Assembly (NCBI GenBank): GCA_035645555.1
Contig: DASQMI010000094.1
Location: forward strand, 37,639-101,638
Length of the DNA stretch: 64,000 nt
From: Lysobacter_F sp035645555
GTDB taxonomy: Bacteria > Pseudomonadota > Gammaproteobacteria > Xanthomonadales > Xanthomonadaceae
Direction: 5' to 3'
Shown one piece after another: positions 51,987 through 61,106 of the stretch; position 1 is the first letter of the stretch, and every line of letters begins with the position of its first letter. The notes beneath the pieces were generated by a model. The model was not told the DNA's origin and did not search any database. It saw only the letters and a list, made by a program, of their open reading frames with translations. A program made the translations under genes and the position numbers.

Positions 51987-52925
51987 TTATTTGTGGGTGA
52001 TCCGGACCTCGACCCGGCGGTTGCGCGCGCGACCGGCGGCGGTGGCGTTGTCGGCAACCGGGCGGCCTGCGCCATGGCCGGTCGCCTGCACCCGCCCCCG
52101 CTCCACGCCGGCGGCGACCAGCGCATCGCGCACCGCCTCCGCACGCCGCTGTGACAGGGTCTGGTTGGCGGCCGCGGCGCCCTGTGCGTCGGTATGCCCT
52201 TCGACCTGCACGCGCGCCTCCGGCAGCGCGGCGAGATAAGCGGCGATCGCGCGCATGTCGCGCGCCGCGGCCGCCGTCAGCGTGGTCTGACCGGAGGCGA
52301 ACGCATCGCCGGCCAGGGTGAAGACTTCCAGCGCGCCTTCGCGGCGCGAAGCGGGCAGCTTGCCGCCAGCCACCAGTTCGGCCTCCTGTCGGGCCAGCTT
52401 CAGCTCGCGCTCGCGCGCGGCCTCGATCTTCGCCGCCTGCGCGCCGGCCACGCCGTCCAGCGCGGCGTCGGCATCGGCGGCCGCCTGCTGGCTGGCCAGC
52501 GCCTCCTGGCGCAGCCGCTCGGCCTCCTCGGCCTGGATCTGCGCCTGGATGCGCAGGCGCTCGGCCTCGGCGCGCGCGCGCTCGGCGTCGCGGCGGCTGG
52601 CTTCGATCAGCAGTTCGCTGCGTTCACGGTCGAGCTTCTCCAGCTCGCGCTGGGCGGCCTGGATGCGCGCGGCGAGCTCGGCGCTGCGCACCCGCCGCTC
52701 GGCCACGTACAACGCGTCGGCGCGCTCGCGGCCGCGCGCGGCGGCGAGCGCATCGACCGCCTGGCGCGCGCGCAGGCGCTCGTAGGCGGCGAGCGGACTG
52801 GTCACCGGGTCGGCGTCCAGTGCGGTCAGCCGCTGCGCCAGCCGGGCCGCGTCGACATCGTCGGCAGCCTGGACCGTGGCGGTCGCGGCCAGGCAGAGCG
52901 CCAGCAGAGCGATCCGGGCGTTCAT
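51987..52925 (-). CDS. OmpA-like peptidoglycan-binding protein with coiled-coil region
   Basis: Exported protein of 312 residues. Signal peptide 1-20 (LALCLAATATVQA). Residues about 80-190 are a charged helical coiled coil (AERLRIQAQIQAEEAERLRQ). The C-terminal OmpA domain binds peptidoglycan: FASGQTTLTAAAARDMRAIA, VQVEGHTDAQGAAAANQTLS, RRVEVRITH. The start overlaps the DUF4398 lipoprotein stop (ATGA), and this gene pair is common in gammaproteobacteria. Likely tethers outer membrane to cell wall. Confidence 0.9.
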   Translation of the reverse strand: MNARIALLALCLAATATVQAADDVDAARLAQRLTALDADPVTSPLAAYERLRARQAVDALAAARGRERADALYVAERRVRSAELAARIQAAQRELEKLDRERSELLIEASRRDAERARAEAERLRIQAQIQAEEAERLRQEALASQQAAADADAALDGVAGAQAAKIEAARERELKLARQEAELVAGGKLPASRREGALEVFTLAGDAFASGQTTLTAAAARDMRAIAAYLAALPEARVQVEGHTDAQGAAAANQTLSQRRAEAVRDALVAAGVERGRVQATGHGAGRPVADNATAAGRARNRRVEVRITHK

Positions 52926-53302
52926 CGCGCTTCCTCCGTGTCCAGGCGCTGGCGCAGTTCGGTGACCTCGTTGCGGCGCTGCGCGAGCTCCGCGCCGAAC
53001 ACCGCTTCGCGGCTGAGGAAATAGGCCAGGTCGGCATCGGCGGCCGCGCGCAGCGCCAGCCGGCGCGCCTCGTCCTCGCGACCGTCGCCCATCGCCTGCT
53101 GCGCCGCCAGCAACGCGCTGCGCGCAGTGGCGATCTCGGCGGCGGCGTACTGGTCGGCATCGGCGCCGGCGGCGCGCTCGACCGCCTGCTGGGCCGCCGA
53201 CAGCTCCTCGTGCGGCGGCGGCAACGAACTGCAGGCGGCGGTCACAAAGCAGATGAGCAGGGCGTATAGCGCGAAACGGATTTGTGCCAAGCTAGCGCGC
53301 AT
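52922..53302 (-). CDS. DUF4398 lipoprotein
   Basis: Small lipoprotein of 126 residues. Signal peptide with lipobox FVTAAC (cysteine 24), followed by SSLPPPHEEL and a long helical domain (AAEIATARSALLAAQQAMGD). This is the DUF4398 pattern. It is first in a two-gene operon with the OmpA-like gene and divergent from the pilU-like gene. Function unknown; an envelope-structural role with its OmpA partner is likely. Confidence 0.85.
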   Translation of the reverse strand: MRASLAQIRFALYALLICFVTAACSSLPPPHEELSAAQQAVERAAGADADQYAAAEIATARSALLAAQQAMGDGREDEARRLALRAAADADLAYFLSREAVFGAELAQRRNEVTELRQRLDTEEAR

Positions 53303-53396
53303 TGGGGGGATCCGCGACGGTCAGTTGCGGCCATTGTGGTCAGCCGGTCGGGTCGGCGCAATGCACGGGCGCCCCGGCCATTCCGCGAGGGGATGC

Positions 53397-54500
53397 ATGG
53401 ACATCGGCTATTTCCTGAAGCTGATGACGGACAAGAACGCGTCGGACATGTTCCTCACCACCGGCGCGCCGGTGTACATCAAGGTCGAAGGCCGTCTCTA
53501 CCCGCTCGGCAATACCGGACTGCCGCCGGGAATGGTGAAGAAGATCGCCTACTCGCTGATGGACGAGGAGCAGGTCCCGCACTTCGAACGCGAGCTCGAG
53601 CTCAACATGGCGATCGCGTTGGCCGAAGTGGGGCGTTTCCGCATCAACGTGTTCAAGCAGCGCGGCGAGGTCGGCATGGTGATCCGTGCGATCCGCAGCA
53701 GCATCCCGTCGATCGAGGAGCTGCAGCTGCCGCCGGTGCTGAAGGAAATCATCATGGAGCGGCGCGGCCTGGTGCTGATCGTCGGCTCGACCGGCTCCGG
53801 CAAGTCGACCACGCTGGCGTCGATGATCGACTACCGCAACAGCAACTCGGCGGGCCACATCCTCACCATCGAAGATCCGATCGAGTATCTGCACAAGCAC
53901 AAGAAGTCGATCGTCAACCAGCGCGAGGTCGGCCTCGACACGCACACGTTCCATGCCGCGTTGAAGAACGCCATGCGCGAGGCGCCGGACGTGATCCTGA
54001 TCGGCGAAATCCTCGACGCCGTGACGATGGAGGCGGCCATCGCGTTCGCCGAAACCGGCCACCTGTGCCTGGCGACGCTGCACTCCAACAATGCCGACCA
54101 GACGCTCGAGCGCATCCTCAACTTCTTCCCCGAGGCGGCGCACAAGAACGTGCTGATGAACCTCTCGCTCAACCTCAAGGCGGTGATCTCGCAGCGCCTG
54201 GTGGTGGGCAAGGACGGCCGCCGGCTGCCGGCCACCGAAGTGCTGATCAACACCCCGATGATCCGCGACCTGATGCGGCGCGGGCAGGTTCACGAGATCA
54301 AGCCGGCGATGGAAGCCTCGCTGCAGGAAGGCATGGAGAGCTTCGATCAATGCCTGTTCCGGCTCTACAAGGAAGGCAAGATCGAGATGGAAGAGGCGCT
54401 GCGTGCGGCCGACTCGCGCGAGGGCCTCATGCTCAAGTTCCGCCTCTCCGAAGGCGCCTCGGCCGAGCACGACCCGTACGCGGACGTGTTCACCACCTGA
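53397..54500 (+). CDS. pilU: PilT/PilU-type ATPase with altered Asp-box region
   Basis: Hexameric ATPase of 367 residues assisting type IV pilus retraction. Walker A is GSTGSGKSTTLASM, the ED motif ILTIEDPIEYLHKHKKS, and the His box GHLCLATLHSNNADQ. The C-terminal region LNLKAVISQRLV fits. The segment after Walker B reads ILIGEILDAVTMEAA, where PilU normally has GEIRD followed by ET; the arginine and the second glutamate are replaced. RBS GAGGGG precedes the ATG at 53397. No other pilus gene is in the window, as usual for scattered pilU-like genes. Confidence 0.88.
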   Translation: MDIGYFLKLMTDKNASDMFLTTGAPVYIKVEGRLYPLGNTGLPPGMVKKIAYSLMDEEQVPHFERELELNMAIALAEVGRFRINVFKQRGEVGMVIRAIRSSIPSIEELQLPPVLKEIIMERRGLVLIVGSTGSGKSTTLASMIDYRNSNSAGHILTIEDPIEYLHKHKKSIVNQREVGLDTHTFHAALKNAMREAPDVILIGEILDAVTMEAAIAFAETGHLCLATLHSNNADQTLERILNFFPEAAHKNVLMNLSLNLKAVISQRLVVGKDGRRLPATEVLINTPMIRDLMRRGQVHEIKPAMEASLQEGMESFDQCLFRLYKEGKIEMEEALRAADSREGLMLKFRLSEGASAEHDPYADVFTT

Positions 54501-54520
54501 GCTCCGCGTGGGAATCGCGG

Positions 54521-54546
54521 GAAGGCGCCTGCGGGCGCCTTCTTCG
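54521..54546 (+). terminator. Terminator after the pilU-like gene
   Basis: GAAGGCGCC, loop TGCG, GGCGCCTTC makes a perfect nine-base stem followed by TTCGTTTC. It lies 21 bases after the stop and could also serve the convergent maiA gene. Confidence 0.88.
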
Positions 54547-54553
54547 TTTCCGC

Positions 54554-55219
54554 TCAGGGCGGGCAGTCCGGCTGGCGCTCCGGCCGCGCGCGATCGAACG
54601 CCGGCAGCGCCAGGCACGCCGCCTCGATCCGCAGCAGGGTCGGATAGGCGGACAGATCGGCGCCGAAGCGGCGCGCGTTGTACAGCTGCGGCACCAGGCA
54701 GCAGTCGGCCAGCCCCGGACTGTCGCCCTGGCAGAACGCGCCGGTCCCGGGGTTGTCGGCGACCAGCTCCTCGAACGCGCGCAGGCCTTCGGCGATCCAG
54801 TGCTTGACCCAGCCGTCGCGCTCCTGCTGCGGCACGCCCCACTCGCGCTCGAAGTACTGCAGCACGCGCAGGTTGTTGAGCGGATGGATGTCGCACGCCA
54901 CCAGCTGCGCCAGTCCGCGCACACGCTGGCGCTCGCGCGCCGAGGCCGGCAGCAGCGACGGTTCCGGCCAGACCTCGTCCAGGTATTCGAGGATCGCCAG
55001 CGACTGCCGCAACGGACGCTGCCCGTGCATCAGCACCGGCACCAGCCCCTGCGGGTTGGCGCGCAGGTACTCCGGCCGCCGCTGCTCGCCGCCGTCGCGC
55101 AGCAGGTGCACCGGCACCAGCTCGTACGGCAGGCCCTTGAGGTTGAGCCCGATGCGCACGCGATAGGCGGCGCTGGAGCGCCAGTACGAGTACAGCCGCA
55201 GGGTTTCGGTGTCGGTCAT
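54554..55219 (-). CDS. maiA: Maleylacetoacetate isomerase (zeta-class GST)
   Basis: Cytoplasmic glutathione-dependent isomerase of 221 residues turning maleylacetoacetate into fumarylacetoacetate in tyrosine/homogentisate degradation. The zeta signature YWRSSAAYRVRIGLNLKGL includes the catalytic SS-A segment. Other landmarks are NPQGLVPVL, QSLAILEYLDE and CDIHPLNNLRVL. The start is 82 bases downstream of the fumarylacetoacetase-family gene start region on the same strand; the two act in successive steps. Confidence 0.95.
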   Translation of the reverse strand: MTDTETLRLYSYWRSSAAYRVRIGLNLKGLPYELVPVHLLRDGGEQRRPEYLRANPQGLVPVLMHGQRPLRQSLAILEYLDEVWPEPSLLPASARERQRVRGLAQLVACDIHPLNNLRVLQYFEREWGVPQQERDGWVKHWIAEGLRAFEELVADNPGTGAFCQGDSPGLADCCLVPQLYNARRFGADLSAYPTLLRIEAACLALPAFDRARPERQPDCPP

Positions 55220-55301
55220 CGCGGAATCCGCCGGCGCTGATGCCGCACTCTACCCGCACAGGCGCCGATCCGCGCCGCCATCCGTCCCGCCCGCCGGCGC
55301 G

Positions 55302-56291
55302 TCAGTCGGCCGGGTGGCGCTCGATGCGCTGGTCGATCGCACCGAAGATGCTGCGGCCTTCGCGATCCAGCATCTCGATGCGCACGCGGTCGCCGAACTT
55401 GAGGAACGGCGTCAGCGGCTTGCCGTGCTGCAGCGTCTCCACCGTGCGCTTCTCGGCGAAGCAGGATGCGCCCAGCGAGGTGTCCTGGTTGGCCACCGTG
55501 CCGGAGCCGACGATGGTGCCGGCCGACAGCGGGCGCGTCTTCGCCGCATGCGCGATCAGCTGGGCGAAATCGAACTGCATGTCGACGCCGGCTTCCGGCG
55601 CGCCGAACCATTCGCCGTTGATGTGGGTCAGCAGCGGCAGGTGCAGCTTGCAGCCTCGCCACGCATCGCCCAGCTCGTCGGGCGTCACCAGCACCGGCGA
55701 CAAGGTCGAACGCGGCTTGGACTGCAGGAAGCCGAAGCCTTTGGCGAGTTCGGCGGGAATGAGGTTGCGCAACGAGACGTCGTTGACCAGGCCGATCAGC
55801 TGGATGTGCTCCGCAGCCTGCGCCGGCGTCACCGCCATCGGCACGTCGTCGGTCACGACGACCACCTCGGCCTCGAGGTCGATACCGTAATCCTCGCTCA
55901 CCACGGTCACCGGATCGCGCGGACCGTGGAAGCCGGCGCTGGTGGCCTGGTACATCAGCGGATCGGTGTAGAAGCTCTCCGGCACCTCCGCGCCGCGCGC
56001 GCGGCGCACGCGCTCGACGTGCGGCAAGTACGCGCTCCCGTCGACGAATTCGTAGGCACGCGGCAGCGGCGAAGCGAACGCGGCGAAGTCGACGTCGAAC
56101 GCACCGGCGGCCTGGCCGACGTTGAGCGCGTCGTACAGCGCGTTCAGGCGGGGCGCGACGTTCGACCAGTCCTCAAGCGCGCGCTGCAGGGTCGGCGCGA
56201 TGCCGTCGGCGCGCACCGCGCGGGCGAGGTCGCGCGACACCACCACGAGCGTGCCGTCGCGGCCGCCCTCCTTGAGACTTCCCAGCTTCAT
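55302..56291 (-). CDS. Fumarylacetoacetate hydrolase family protein
   Basis: Metal-dependent hydrolase of 329 residues, upstream of maiA in one operon. The FAH-fold metal ligands are visible in YGIDLEAEVVVVTDD (two glutamates) and IGLVNDVSLRNLI (aspartate), and GSGTVANQDTS is conserved. It probably cleaves fumarylacetoacetate to fumarate and acetoacetate. The released acetoacetate would be a substrate for the CoA-transferase at 10.7-12.1 kb (inference). Confidence 0.92.
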   Translation of the reverse strand: MKLGSLKEGGRDGTLVVVSRDLARAVRADGIAPTLQRALEDWSNVAPRLNALYDALNVGQAAGAFDVDFAAFASPLPRAYEFVDGSAYLPHVERVRRARGAEVPESFYTDPLMYQATSAGFHGPRDPVTVVSEDYGIDLEAEVVVVTDDVPMAVTPAQAAEHIQLIGLVNDVSLRNLIPAELAKGFGFLQSKPRSTLSPVLVTPDELGDAWRGCKLHLPLLTHINGEWFGAPEAGVDMQFDFAQLIAHAAKTRPLSAGTIVGSGTVANQDTSLGASCFAEKRTVETLQHGKPLTPFLKFGDRVRIEMLDREGRSIFGAIDQRIERHPAD

Positions 56292-56462
56292 GCGTGTTCT
56301 CCGGCTAGCGGCGCGCGGTGCGCGCCGACGACGCGGGCGCTCGCGCCCGAGATAGTTTCAATTGTAACCAGATCGCCGGAGCCGGCCAGCGCGCAGGCCT
56401 GGCCCAGAAACGACGAATCCCGCACGCGGCGGGATTCGTGGGTGACCGTTGCCGGTCGAAAA

Positions 56463-56539
56463 TGGCAGCCCCGGATGGATTCGAACCACCGAATGCCTGG
56501 TTCAGAGCCAGGTGCCTTAAACCACTTGGCGACGGGGCT
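56463..56539 (-). tRNA. tRNA-Gln (anticodon CTG)
   Basis: Reverse-strand cloverleaf of 77 bases including an encoded CCA. Acceptor AGCCCCG pairs with CGGGGCT, and the discriminator is G. The anticodon stem CCTGG/CCAGG encloses loop CTCTGAA, anticodon CTG. The T loop is TTCGAAT. Confidence 0.97.
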
Positions 56540-56570
56540 GTGGAACGCTGCGAAGTGTAACGCGAAACCG

Positions 56571-56966
56571 TTAGCGCTTCGAGAACTGGGTGGCGCGGCG
56601 GGCCTTGTGCAGACCGACCTTCTTGCGCTCGACCTCACGTGCGTCGCGGGTCATGAAGCCGGCCTTGCGCAGGTCGGTCTTCAGCGACTCGTCGTACTCC
56701 ACCAGCGCACGCGCGATGCCAAGACGGATCGCACCGGCCTGGCCGGTGGTGCCGCCGCCGGTGACGGTGGCGATGACGTCGAACTTGTCGCTCGACTGGG
56801 TGAGCTCGAGCGGCTGGCGGACGATCATGCGCGCCGTTTCGCGGCCGAAGAACTCGTCCAGCGGACGGTCGTTGACCAGGATCTTGCCGCTGCCCTTGCG
56901 CAGGAACACGCGGGCGGTGGAGGACTTGCGGCGGCCGGTGCCGTAATTCTGCTGCGTGGTAGCCAT
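56571..56966 (-). CDS. rpsI: 30S ribosomal protein S9
   Basis: Ribosomal protein of 131 residues. Characteristic text: [38 protein letters not shown], and the C-terminal [16 protein letters not shown] end ([13 protein letters not shown]) that reaches the P site. It follows rplM by eight bases in the conserved rplM-rpsI operon. Confidence 0.99.
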   Translation of the reverse strand: MATTQQNYGTGRRKSSTARVFLRKGSGKILVNDRPLDEFFGRETARMIVRQPLELTQSSDKFDVIATVTGGGTTGQAGAIRLGIARALVEYDESLKTDLRKAGFMTRDAREVERKKVGLHKARRATQFSKR

Positions 56967-56974
56967 GATTGACC

Positions 56975-57403
56975 TTAGATCTCCAGCGGCTGCGGCTGCT
57001 GGGCGGTGTGCGGATGCTCGGAGCCCTTGTAGACCTTGAGCTTGCGGAACATCGCGCGGCCGAGCGGGTTCTTCGGCAGCATGCCCTTCACGCCGATCTC
57101 GATGACGCGCTCCGGGTGACGCTCCAGCGCCTGCTCCAGCGTCTCGGTCTTGAGGTTGCCGATGTAGCCGGTGAAGCGGTGGTACTTCTTGTCCTTCAGC
57201 TTGTTGCCGGTCACCGCGATCTTCTCGGCATTGATCACGACGATGTAATCGCCGGTGTCGACGTGCGGGGTGTAGACGGGCTTGTGCTTGCCACGCAGGC
57301 GGCGGGCCAGTTCGGAGCACAGGCGGCCGAGCGTCTTGCCGGTCGCGTCGACGAGGTACCAGTCACGCTGGACCGTCTCGTTCTTGGCGGAATAAGTCTT
57401 CAT
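56975..57403 (-). CDS. rplM: 50S ribosomal protein L13
   Basis: Ribosomal protein of 142 residues. Typical text: [39 protein letters not shown], and [19 protein letters not shown]. First gene of the rplM-rpsI operon, preceded by a clear promoter and a leader of about 90 bases. Confidence 0.99.
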   Translation of the reverse strand: MKTYSAKNETVQRDWYLVDATGKTLGRLCSELARRLRGKHKPVYTPHVDTGDYIVVINAEKIAVTGNKLKDKKYHRFTGYIGNLKTETLEQALERHPERVIEIGVKGMLPKNPLGRAMFRKLKVYKGSEHPHTAQQPQPLEI

Positions 57404-57498
57404 GTGACGTCTGCGGTACCTTGCCGGGCTGGTTCCGCGGGCCGCTGGGGGCGGCGGAACTTCGCCTCGCGTTGTGAGGGCGGAACGAAAGAAGCGGA

Positions 57499-57527
57499 AT
57501 CTTAGCCAGTCGAGCCGGCCCGCGCAA
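57499..57527 (-). promoter_or_regulatory. Promoter of rplM-rpsI
   Basis: On the reverse strand TTGCGC (57522-57527) and TAAGAT (57499-57504) are 17 bases apart, ending about 95 bases upstream of the rplM ATG. Confidence 0.7.
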
Positions 57528-57570
57528 GCGGCCCCGGGACCGCCGGGCCTGAATGCTAGCATCGGCCGGG

Positions 57571-58722
57571 ATGTCCCCTGCCCCCGTCCCGTCGCCCGCG
57601 TCCGCGATCGCGGCGCTTGCCGACCGCTGCGTGCAGTGCGGCCTGTGCCTGCCGGCCTGCCCCACCTACGCGCAGGAGCGGATCGAGGCGGAGAGCCCGC
57701 GCGGGCGGATCGCGCTGATGCGCGCCTGGGCGCTGGAGGTCGCCATCCCGACCCCGGCCGGGGACCGCCACCTCGACCAATGCCTGGGTTGTCGCCGCTG
57801 CGAAGTGGTGTGTCCGGCAGGTGTCCGCTACGCCGAACTGCTGGTGGCCGCGCGCGGTACGCAGCGGTCGCGGCGCCGGCCCGGCCGGCGCCAGCGCGCG
57901 ATCGAGGTGCTGACCCGGCACCCGCGCCTGCTGCGCGCGCTGCTGCAGGCCTATCGCCGCCTCCACCCGCTGCTGCCCGCGGCAGCGCGCCCGCTGCCGG
58001 CACCGCCGCGGGCGTTGCGCCGGCCGCCGTTGGCCGCGGCCGAGGCGGTGGCGGTATTCGTCGGCTGCGTGGCCAGCGAATACGAAGCGGGCACGCGCGG
58101 GGCCTTGGCGCGGCTGTGCGCGGCCGCGGGGGCGAGGTGCGTGGAGCCCGCGGGCCAGACCTGCTGCGGCGCCCTGCACGCGCATGCCGGCGACCTGGGC
58201 ACCGCTGCGGCGCTCGCCGCGCGCAACCGCCGGGCGTTCGCCGGCTACGCCACGGTGCTGACACTCGCCAGCGGCTGCCACGACGCGGTGGCGGCGGCCT
58301 GCGGCGCGTCCGCGCGCGATGCGCTCACGTTCCTCGCCGAACGCGCCGGACGGCTGAGCTTCCGGTCGGCGCCGATGCGCGTCGCGCTGCACCTGCCCTG
58401 CACCCAGCAGCACCTGCCCGGCGCGGTGCAGGCGCTCCGCATGCTGCTCGCGCGCGTGCCGGCGCTCGAGGTGGTCGAGCTCGACGGCGGGTACGGCTGC
58501 TGCGGCGCCGCCGGCAGCCAGATGCTGACCGACCCCGCGCGCGCCGCCGCGTTCCGCGCGCCGCTGCTGGCCGCCATCGCCGGCACGGGCGCGCAGCGCG
58601 TGCTCAGCGCCAATCTCGGCTGCCGCCTGCACCTCGCCGGCGAGGCTGCCCTGCCGGTGCAGCACCCGCTCGACTTTCTCGCCGAACACCTCGACGACGG
58701 CGCTGGCGGTGGCGCGGCGTAA
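57571..58722 (+). CDS. GlcF-like (Fe-S)-binding oxidoreductase subunit
   Basis: Protein of 383 residues with two 4Fe-4S sites ([12 protein letters not shown] and [12 protein letters not shown]) and two CCG domains ([13 protein letters not shown] and [11 protein letters not shown]). This is the build of GlcF, the iron-sulfur subunit of glycolate oxidase, and of related lactate/glycerol-3-phosphate systems. The flavoprotein partners (glcD, glcE) are not adjacent, so the substrate is open. The ATG at 57571 was chosen since the ferredoxin domain begins soon after. It ends ten bases before coq7. Confidence 0.88.
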   Translation: MSPAPVPSPASAIAALADRCVQCGLCLPACPTYAQERIEAESPRGRIALMRAWALEVAIPTPAGDRHLDQCLGCRRCEVVCPAGVRYAELLVAARGTQRSRRRPGRRQRAIEVLTRHPRLLRALLQAYRRLHPLLPAAARPLPAPPRALRRPPLAAAEAVAVFVGCVASEYEAGTRGALARLCAAAGARCVEPAGQTCCGALHAHAGDLGTAAALAARNRRAFAGYATVLTLASGCHDAVAAACGASARDALTFLAERAGRLSFRSAPMRVALHLPCTQQHLPGAVQALRMLLARVPALEVVELDGGYGCCGAAGSQMLTDPARAAAFRAPLLAAIAGTGAQRVLSANLGCRLHLAGEAALPVQHPLDFLAEHLDDGAGGGAA

Positions 58723-58732
58723 ACTGCGCCGC

Positions 58733-59374
58733 ATGCATACCCGCCAACTCACTCCGCTCGATCGCGCGCTCGCCGACGCGCAGCGTGCGCTGGAGACCGT
58801 ATTCGCACGACCGCCGGCGCAGCGGGCCAACCCGGTCGGCGATACGCCGGAGGTCGTGCTGGAGGAGGGCGAGCGCCGCCACGCGGCCGGACTGATGCGG
58901 ATCAACCACGTCGGCGAGGTCTGCGCGCAGGCGCTGTATGTCGGCCAGGCGTCGGTCGCACGCGACCCGGCCACGCGCGCGCACCTGCTCGCCGCCGCGC
59001 AGGAGGAGACCGACCACCTCGCGTGGTGCGCCGACCGCCTGCGCGAGCTGGACAGCCGGCCGAGCCTGCTCAACCCGCTGTGGTACGCCGGCAGCTACGC
59101 GATCGGCGTGCTCGCCGGCCTGCGCGGCGATGGCTGGAACCTCGGCTTCGTGGTCGAGACCGAGCGCCAGGTCGAAGCGCATCTCGACGACCACCTGCAG
59201 CGCCTGCCCGCCGTCGACGCGCGCAGCCGCGCGATCCTGCGCCAGATGAAGATCGACGAGGCGCGCCACGCCGACCACGCGGAAGCGGCTGGCGCGCGCC
59301 GACTGCCGCCGCCGGTGCCGCAGCTGATGGCCGCGGCGTCGAAGCTCATGAAGGCAGTCGCCTACCGGCTCTGA
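58733..59374 (+). CDS. coq7: 3-demethoxyubiquinol 3-hydroxylase
   Basis: Di-iron hydroxylase of ubiquinone synthesis (213 residues). The carboxylate-bridged centre is seen as [24 protein letters not shown] and [11 protein letters not shown]. Membrane-interacting segment [17 protein letters not shown]. It is translated just after the glcF-like gene and ends at a shared terminator. Confidence 0.95.
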   Translation: MHTRQLTPLDRALADAQRALETVFARPPAQRANPVGDTPEVVLEEGERRHAAGLMRINHVGEVCAQALYVGQASVARDPATRAHLLAAAQEETDHLAWCADRLRELDSRPSLLNPLWYAGSYAIGVLAGLRGDGWNLGFVVETERQVEAHLDDHLQRLPAVDARSRAILRQMKIDEARHADHAEAAGARRLPPPVPQLMAAASKLMKAVAYRL

Positions 59375-59382
59375 GCAACGAA

Positions 59383-59407
59383 AAAGGCCGGCAGGATGCC
59401 GGCCTTT
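59383..59407. terminator. Bidirectional terminator between coq7 and speD
   Basis: AAAGGCCGGC, loop AGGAT, GCCGGCCTTT gives a perfect ten-base stem with A and T runs on both sides. It lies between convergent coq7 and speD. Confidence 0.93.
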
Positions 59408-59428
59408 CTTGTCCCGCGGCGCGCCCGC

Positions 59429-60223
59429 TCAGTCGAGCAGGTTGCGGCCGTGGTAGAGCTCTTCGATCTCGCGCTTCAGCCGCGCCTCGATCTTCATCCG
59501 CTCCTTGAACGAGAGGTTCTTCGCCTTTTCCTCGAACAGGTAGTTGTCGAGGTCGAACTCCTTCAGGTGCATCTTCGTGTGGAAGATGTTTTCCTGGTAG
59601 ACGTTGACGTCGAGCATCTCGTAGCGGTTCTTGATGTTCTTCGCCAGGTAGTCCTGGATCGAATTGATCTTGTGGTCGATGTAGTGCTTCTTGCCCTTCA
59701 CGTCGCGGGTGAAGCCGCGCACGCGGTAATCCATGATGACGATGTCGGACTCGAAGCTCTCGATCAGGTAGTTCAACGCCTTCAGCGGCGAGATCACGCC
59801 GCAGGTGGCGACGTCGATGTCGGCGCGAAACGTGGCGATGCCGTTGTCCGGGTGGGTTTCCGGATAGGTATGGACGGTAATGTGCGACTTGTCGAGATGC
59901 GCGACCACCGCGTCGGAGATCAGCTCGCGGCCGGCATCGCGCTTGTCGATGACCGGCTGCTCGGAGATCAGGATGGTCACCGACGCGCCCTGCGGATCGT
60001 AATCCTGGCGGGCGATGTTGAGGATGTTGGCGCCGATGATCTCGGCCACGTCGGTGAGGATCTGCGTGAGGCGGTCGGCGTTGTACGCCTCATCGATGTA
60101 CTCGATGTAGCGTTTCCGTTCGTCCTCGGACGCGGCGAAGCTGACGTCGTAGATGTTGAACGACAGCGCCTTGGTGAGGTTGTTGAAGCCCTGCAACCTC
60201 AGGCGAGGCAACGGCTTGACCAC
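59429..60223 (-). CDS. speD: S-adenosylmethionine decarboxylase proenzyme
   Basis: Pyruvoyl enzyme of 264 residues of the E. coli type, providing aminopropyl groups for spermidine. Self-cleavage occurs before Ser113 in [12 protein letters not shown]. Other landmarks: [17 protein letters not shown] at the start and [20 protein letters not shown]. The start is GTG 60223. It is divergent from clp. Confidence 0.97.
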   Translation of the reverse strand: MVKPLPRLRLQGFNNLTKALSFNIYDVSFAASEDERKRYIEYIDEAYNADRLTQILTDVAEIIGANILNIARQDYDPQGASVTILISEQPVIDKRDAGRELISDAVVAHLDKSHITVHTYPETHPDNGIATFRADIDVATCGVISPLKALNYLIESFESDIVIMDYRVRGFTRDVKGKKHYIDHKINSIQDYLAKNIKNRYEMLDVNVYQENIFHTKMHLKEFDLDNYLFEEKAKNLSFKERMKIEARLKREIEELYHGRNLLD

Positions 60224-60339
60224 TTCGGGATCCCCGGCTGACAGCGAAGGCGGCGATTATGGGCCAATCGGGCGGTGGGGGGAACGCGCGGCCGGGCCGG
60301 CGTTGCCCCTGGTTCGGAAAGTGCCGCTGGCTCAACGAA

Positions 60340-60387
60340 TGTGACGCGTTTAACCCGTTTGCGCCGCGCCGTGGTGCGGCCTAAGCT
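60340..60387 (+). promoter_or_regulatory. Candidate clp promoter with CRP-like half site
   Basis: TTGCGC (60359-60364) and TAAGCT (60382-60387) are 17 bases apart. Just upstream is TGTGA-CGCGTT-TAACC (60340-60355), whose left half matches the CRP/Clp consensus TGTGA-N6-TCACA but the right half only weakly. Autoregulation is possible. Confidence 0.45.
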
Positions 60388-60413
60388 GGGCTGAATCCCC
60401 TGCCCGTTCCGCC

Positions 60414-61103
60414 ATGACCGCACACCTGGTTGCCTCGCACCCCCCGATGCGACGTATCAACAGCCCGCTGCTGCCGGACGCGGCCACCATCGAGCGCTTC
60501 CTGGCCCACTGCCATCGCCGCCGCTATCCGTCGCGCACCGACATCTTCCGCCCCGGCGACCCGGCCGGGACCCTGTATTACGTGGTCTCCGGCTCGGTCA
60601 GCATCATTACCGAGGAGGAGGACGGCCGCGAGCTGGTGCTGGGCTATTTCGGCCCCGGCGAGTTCGTCGGCGAGCTCGGCCTGTTCATCGAGAGCGACCA
60701 GCGCGAGGTGATCCTGCGCACGCGCTCGACCTGCGAGCTGGCCGAGATCGGCCACGAGCGGCTGTACGACCTGCTGCTCACCCGGCTGGCGTCGGACGCG
60801 CCGAAGCTGCTCTACGCGATCGCCGCGCAGATCTCGCGCCGGCTGCTCGACACCACGCGCAAGGCCGGCCGGCTGGCGTTCCTCGACGTCACCGACCGCA
60901 TCGTGCGCACGCTGCACGACCTAGCCAAGGAGCCCGAAGCGATGAGCCACCCGCAGGGCACCCAGTTGCGGGTGTCGCGCCAGGAGCTGTCGCGGCTGGT
61001 CGGCTGCTCGCGCGAGATGGCCGGGCGGGTGCTGAAGAAGCTGCAGGCGGACGGCAAGCTGTACGCGCGCGGCAAGACCATCGTGCTGTTCGGGACCCGT
61101 TGA
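60414..61103 (+). CDS. clp: CRP-like global regulator Clp
   Basis: Transcription factor of 229 residues nearly colinear with Xanthomonas Clp. The N-terminal cyclic-nucleotide-binding fold contains FRPGDPAGTLYYVVSGSVS and GYFGPGEFVGELGLF. The dimer helix is TTRKAGRLAFLDVTDRI, and the DNA-binding helix-turn-helix is VSRQELSRLVGCSREMAGRV. In Xanthomonas Clp controls extracellular enzymes, exopolysaccharide and T2SS-linked virulence and is inhibited by cyclic di-GMP, so it may control several genes in this window (inference). Confidence 0.97.
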   Translation: MTAHLVASHPPMRRINSPLLPDAATIERFLAHCHRRRYPSRTDIFRPGDPAGTLYYVVSGSVSIITEEEDGRELVLGYFGPGEFVGELGLFIESDQREVILRTRSTCELAEIGHERLYDLLLTRLASDAPKLLYAIAAQISRRLLDTTRKAGRLAFLDVTDRIVRTLHDLAKEPEAMSHPQGTQLRVSRQELSRLVGCSREMAGRVLKKLQADGKLYARGKTIVLFGTR

Positions 61104-61106
61104 GGC

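Noticed and set aside
53340..55259. Long reverse-strand frame opposite the pilU-like gene
   Set aside because: It spans two real genes on different strands and shows no known domain.
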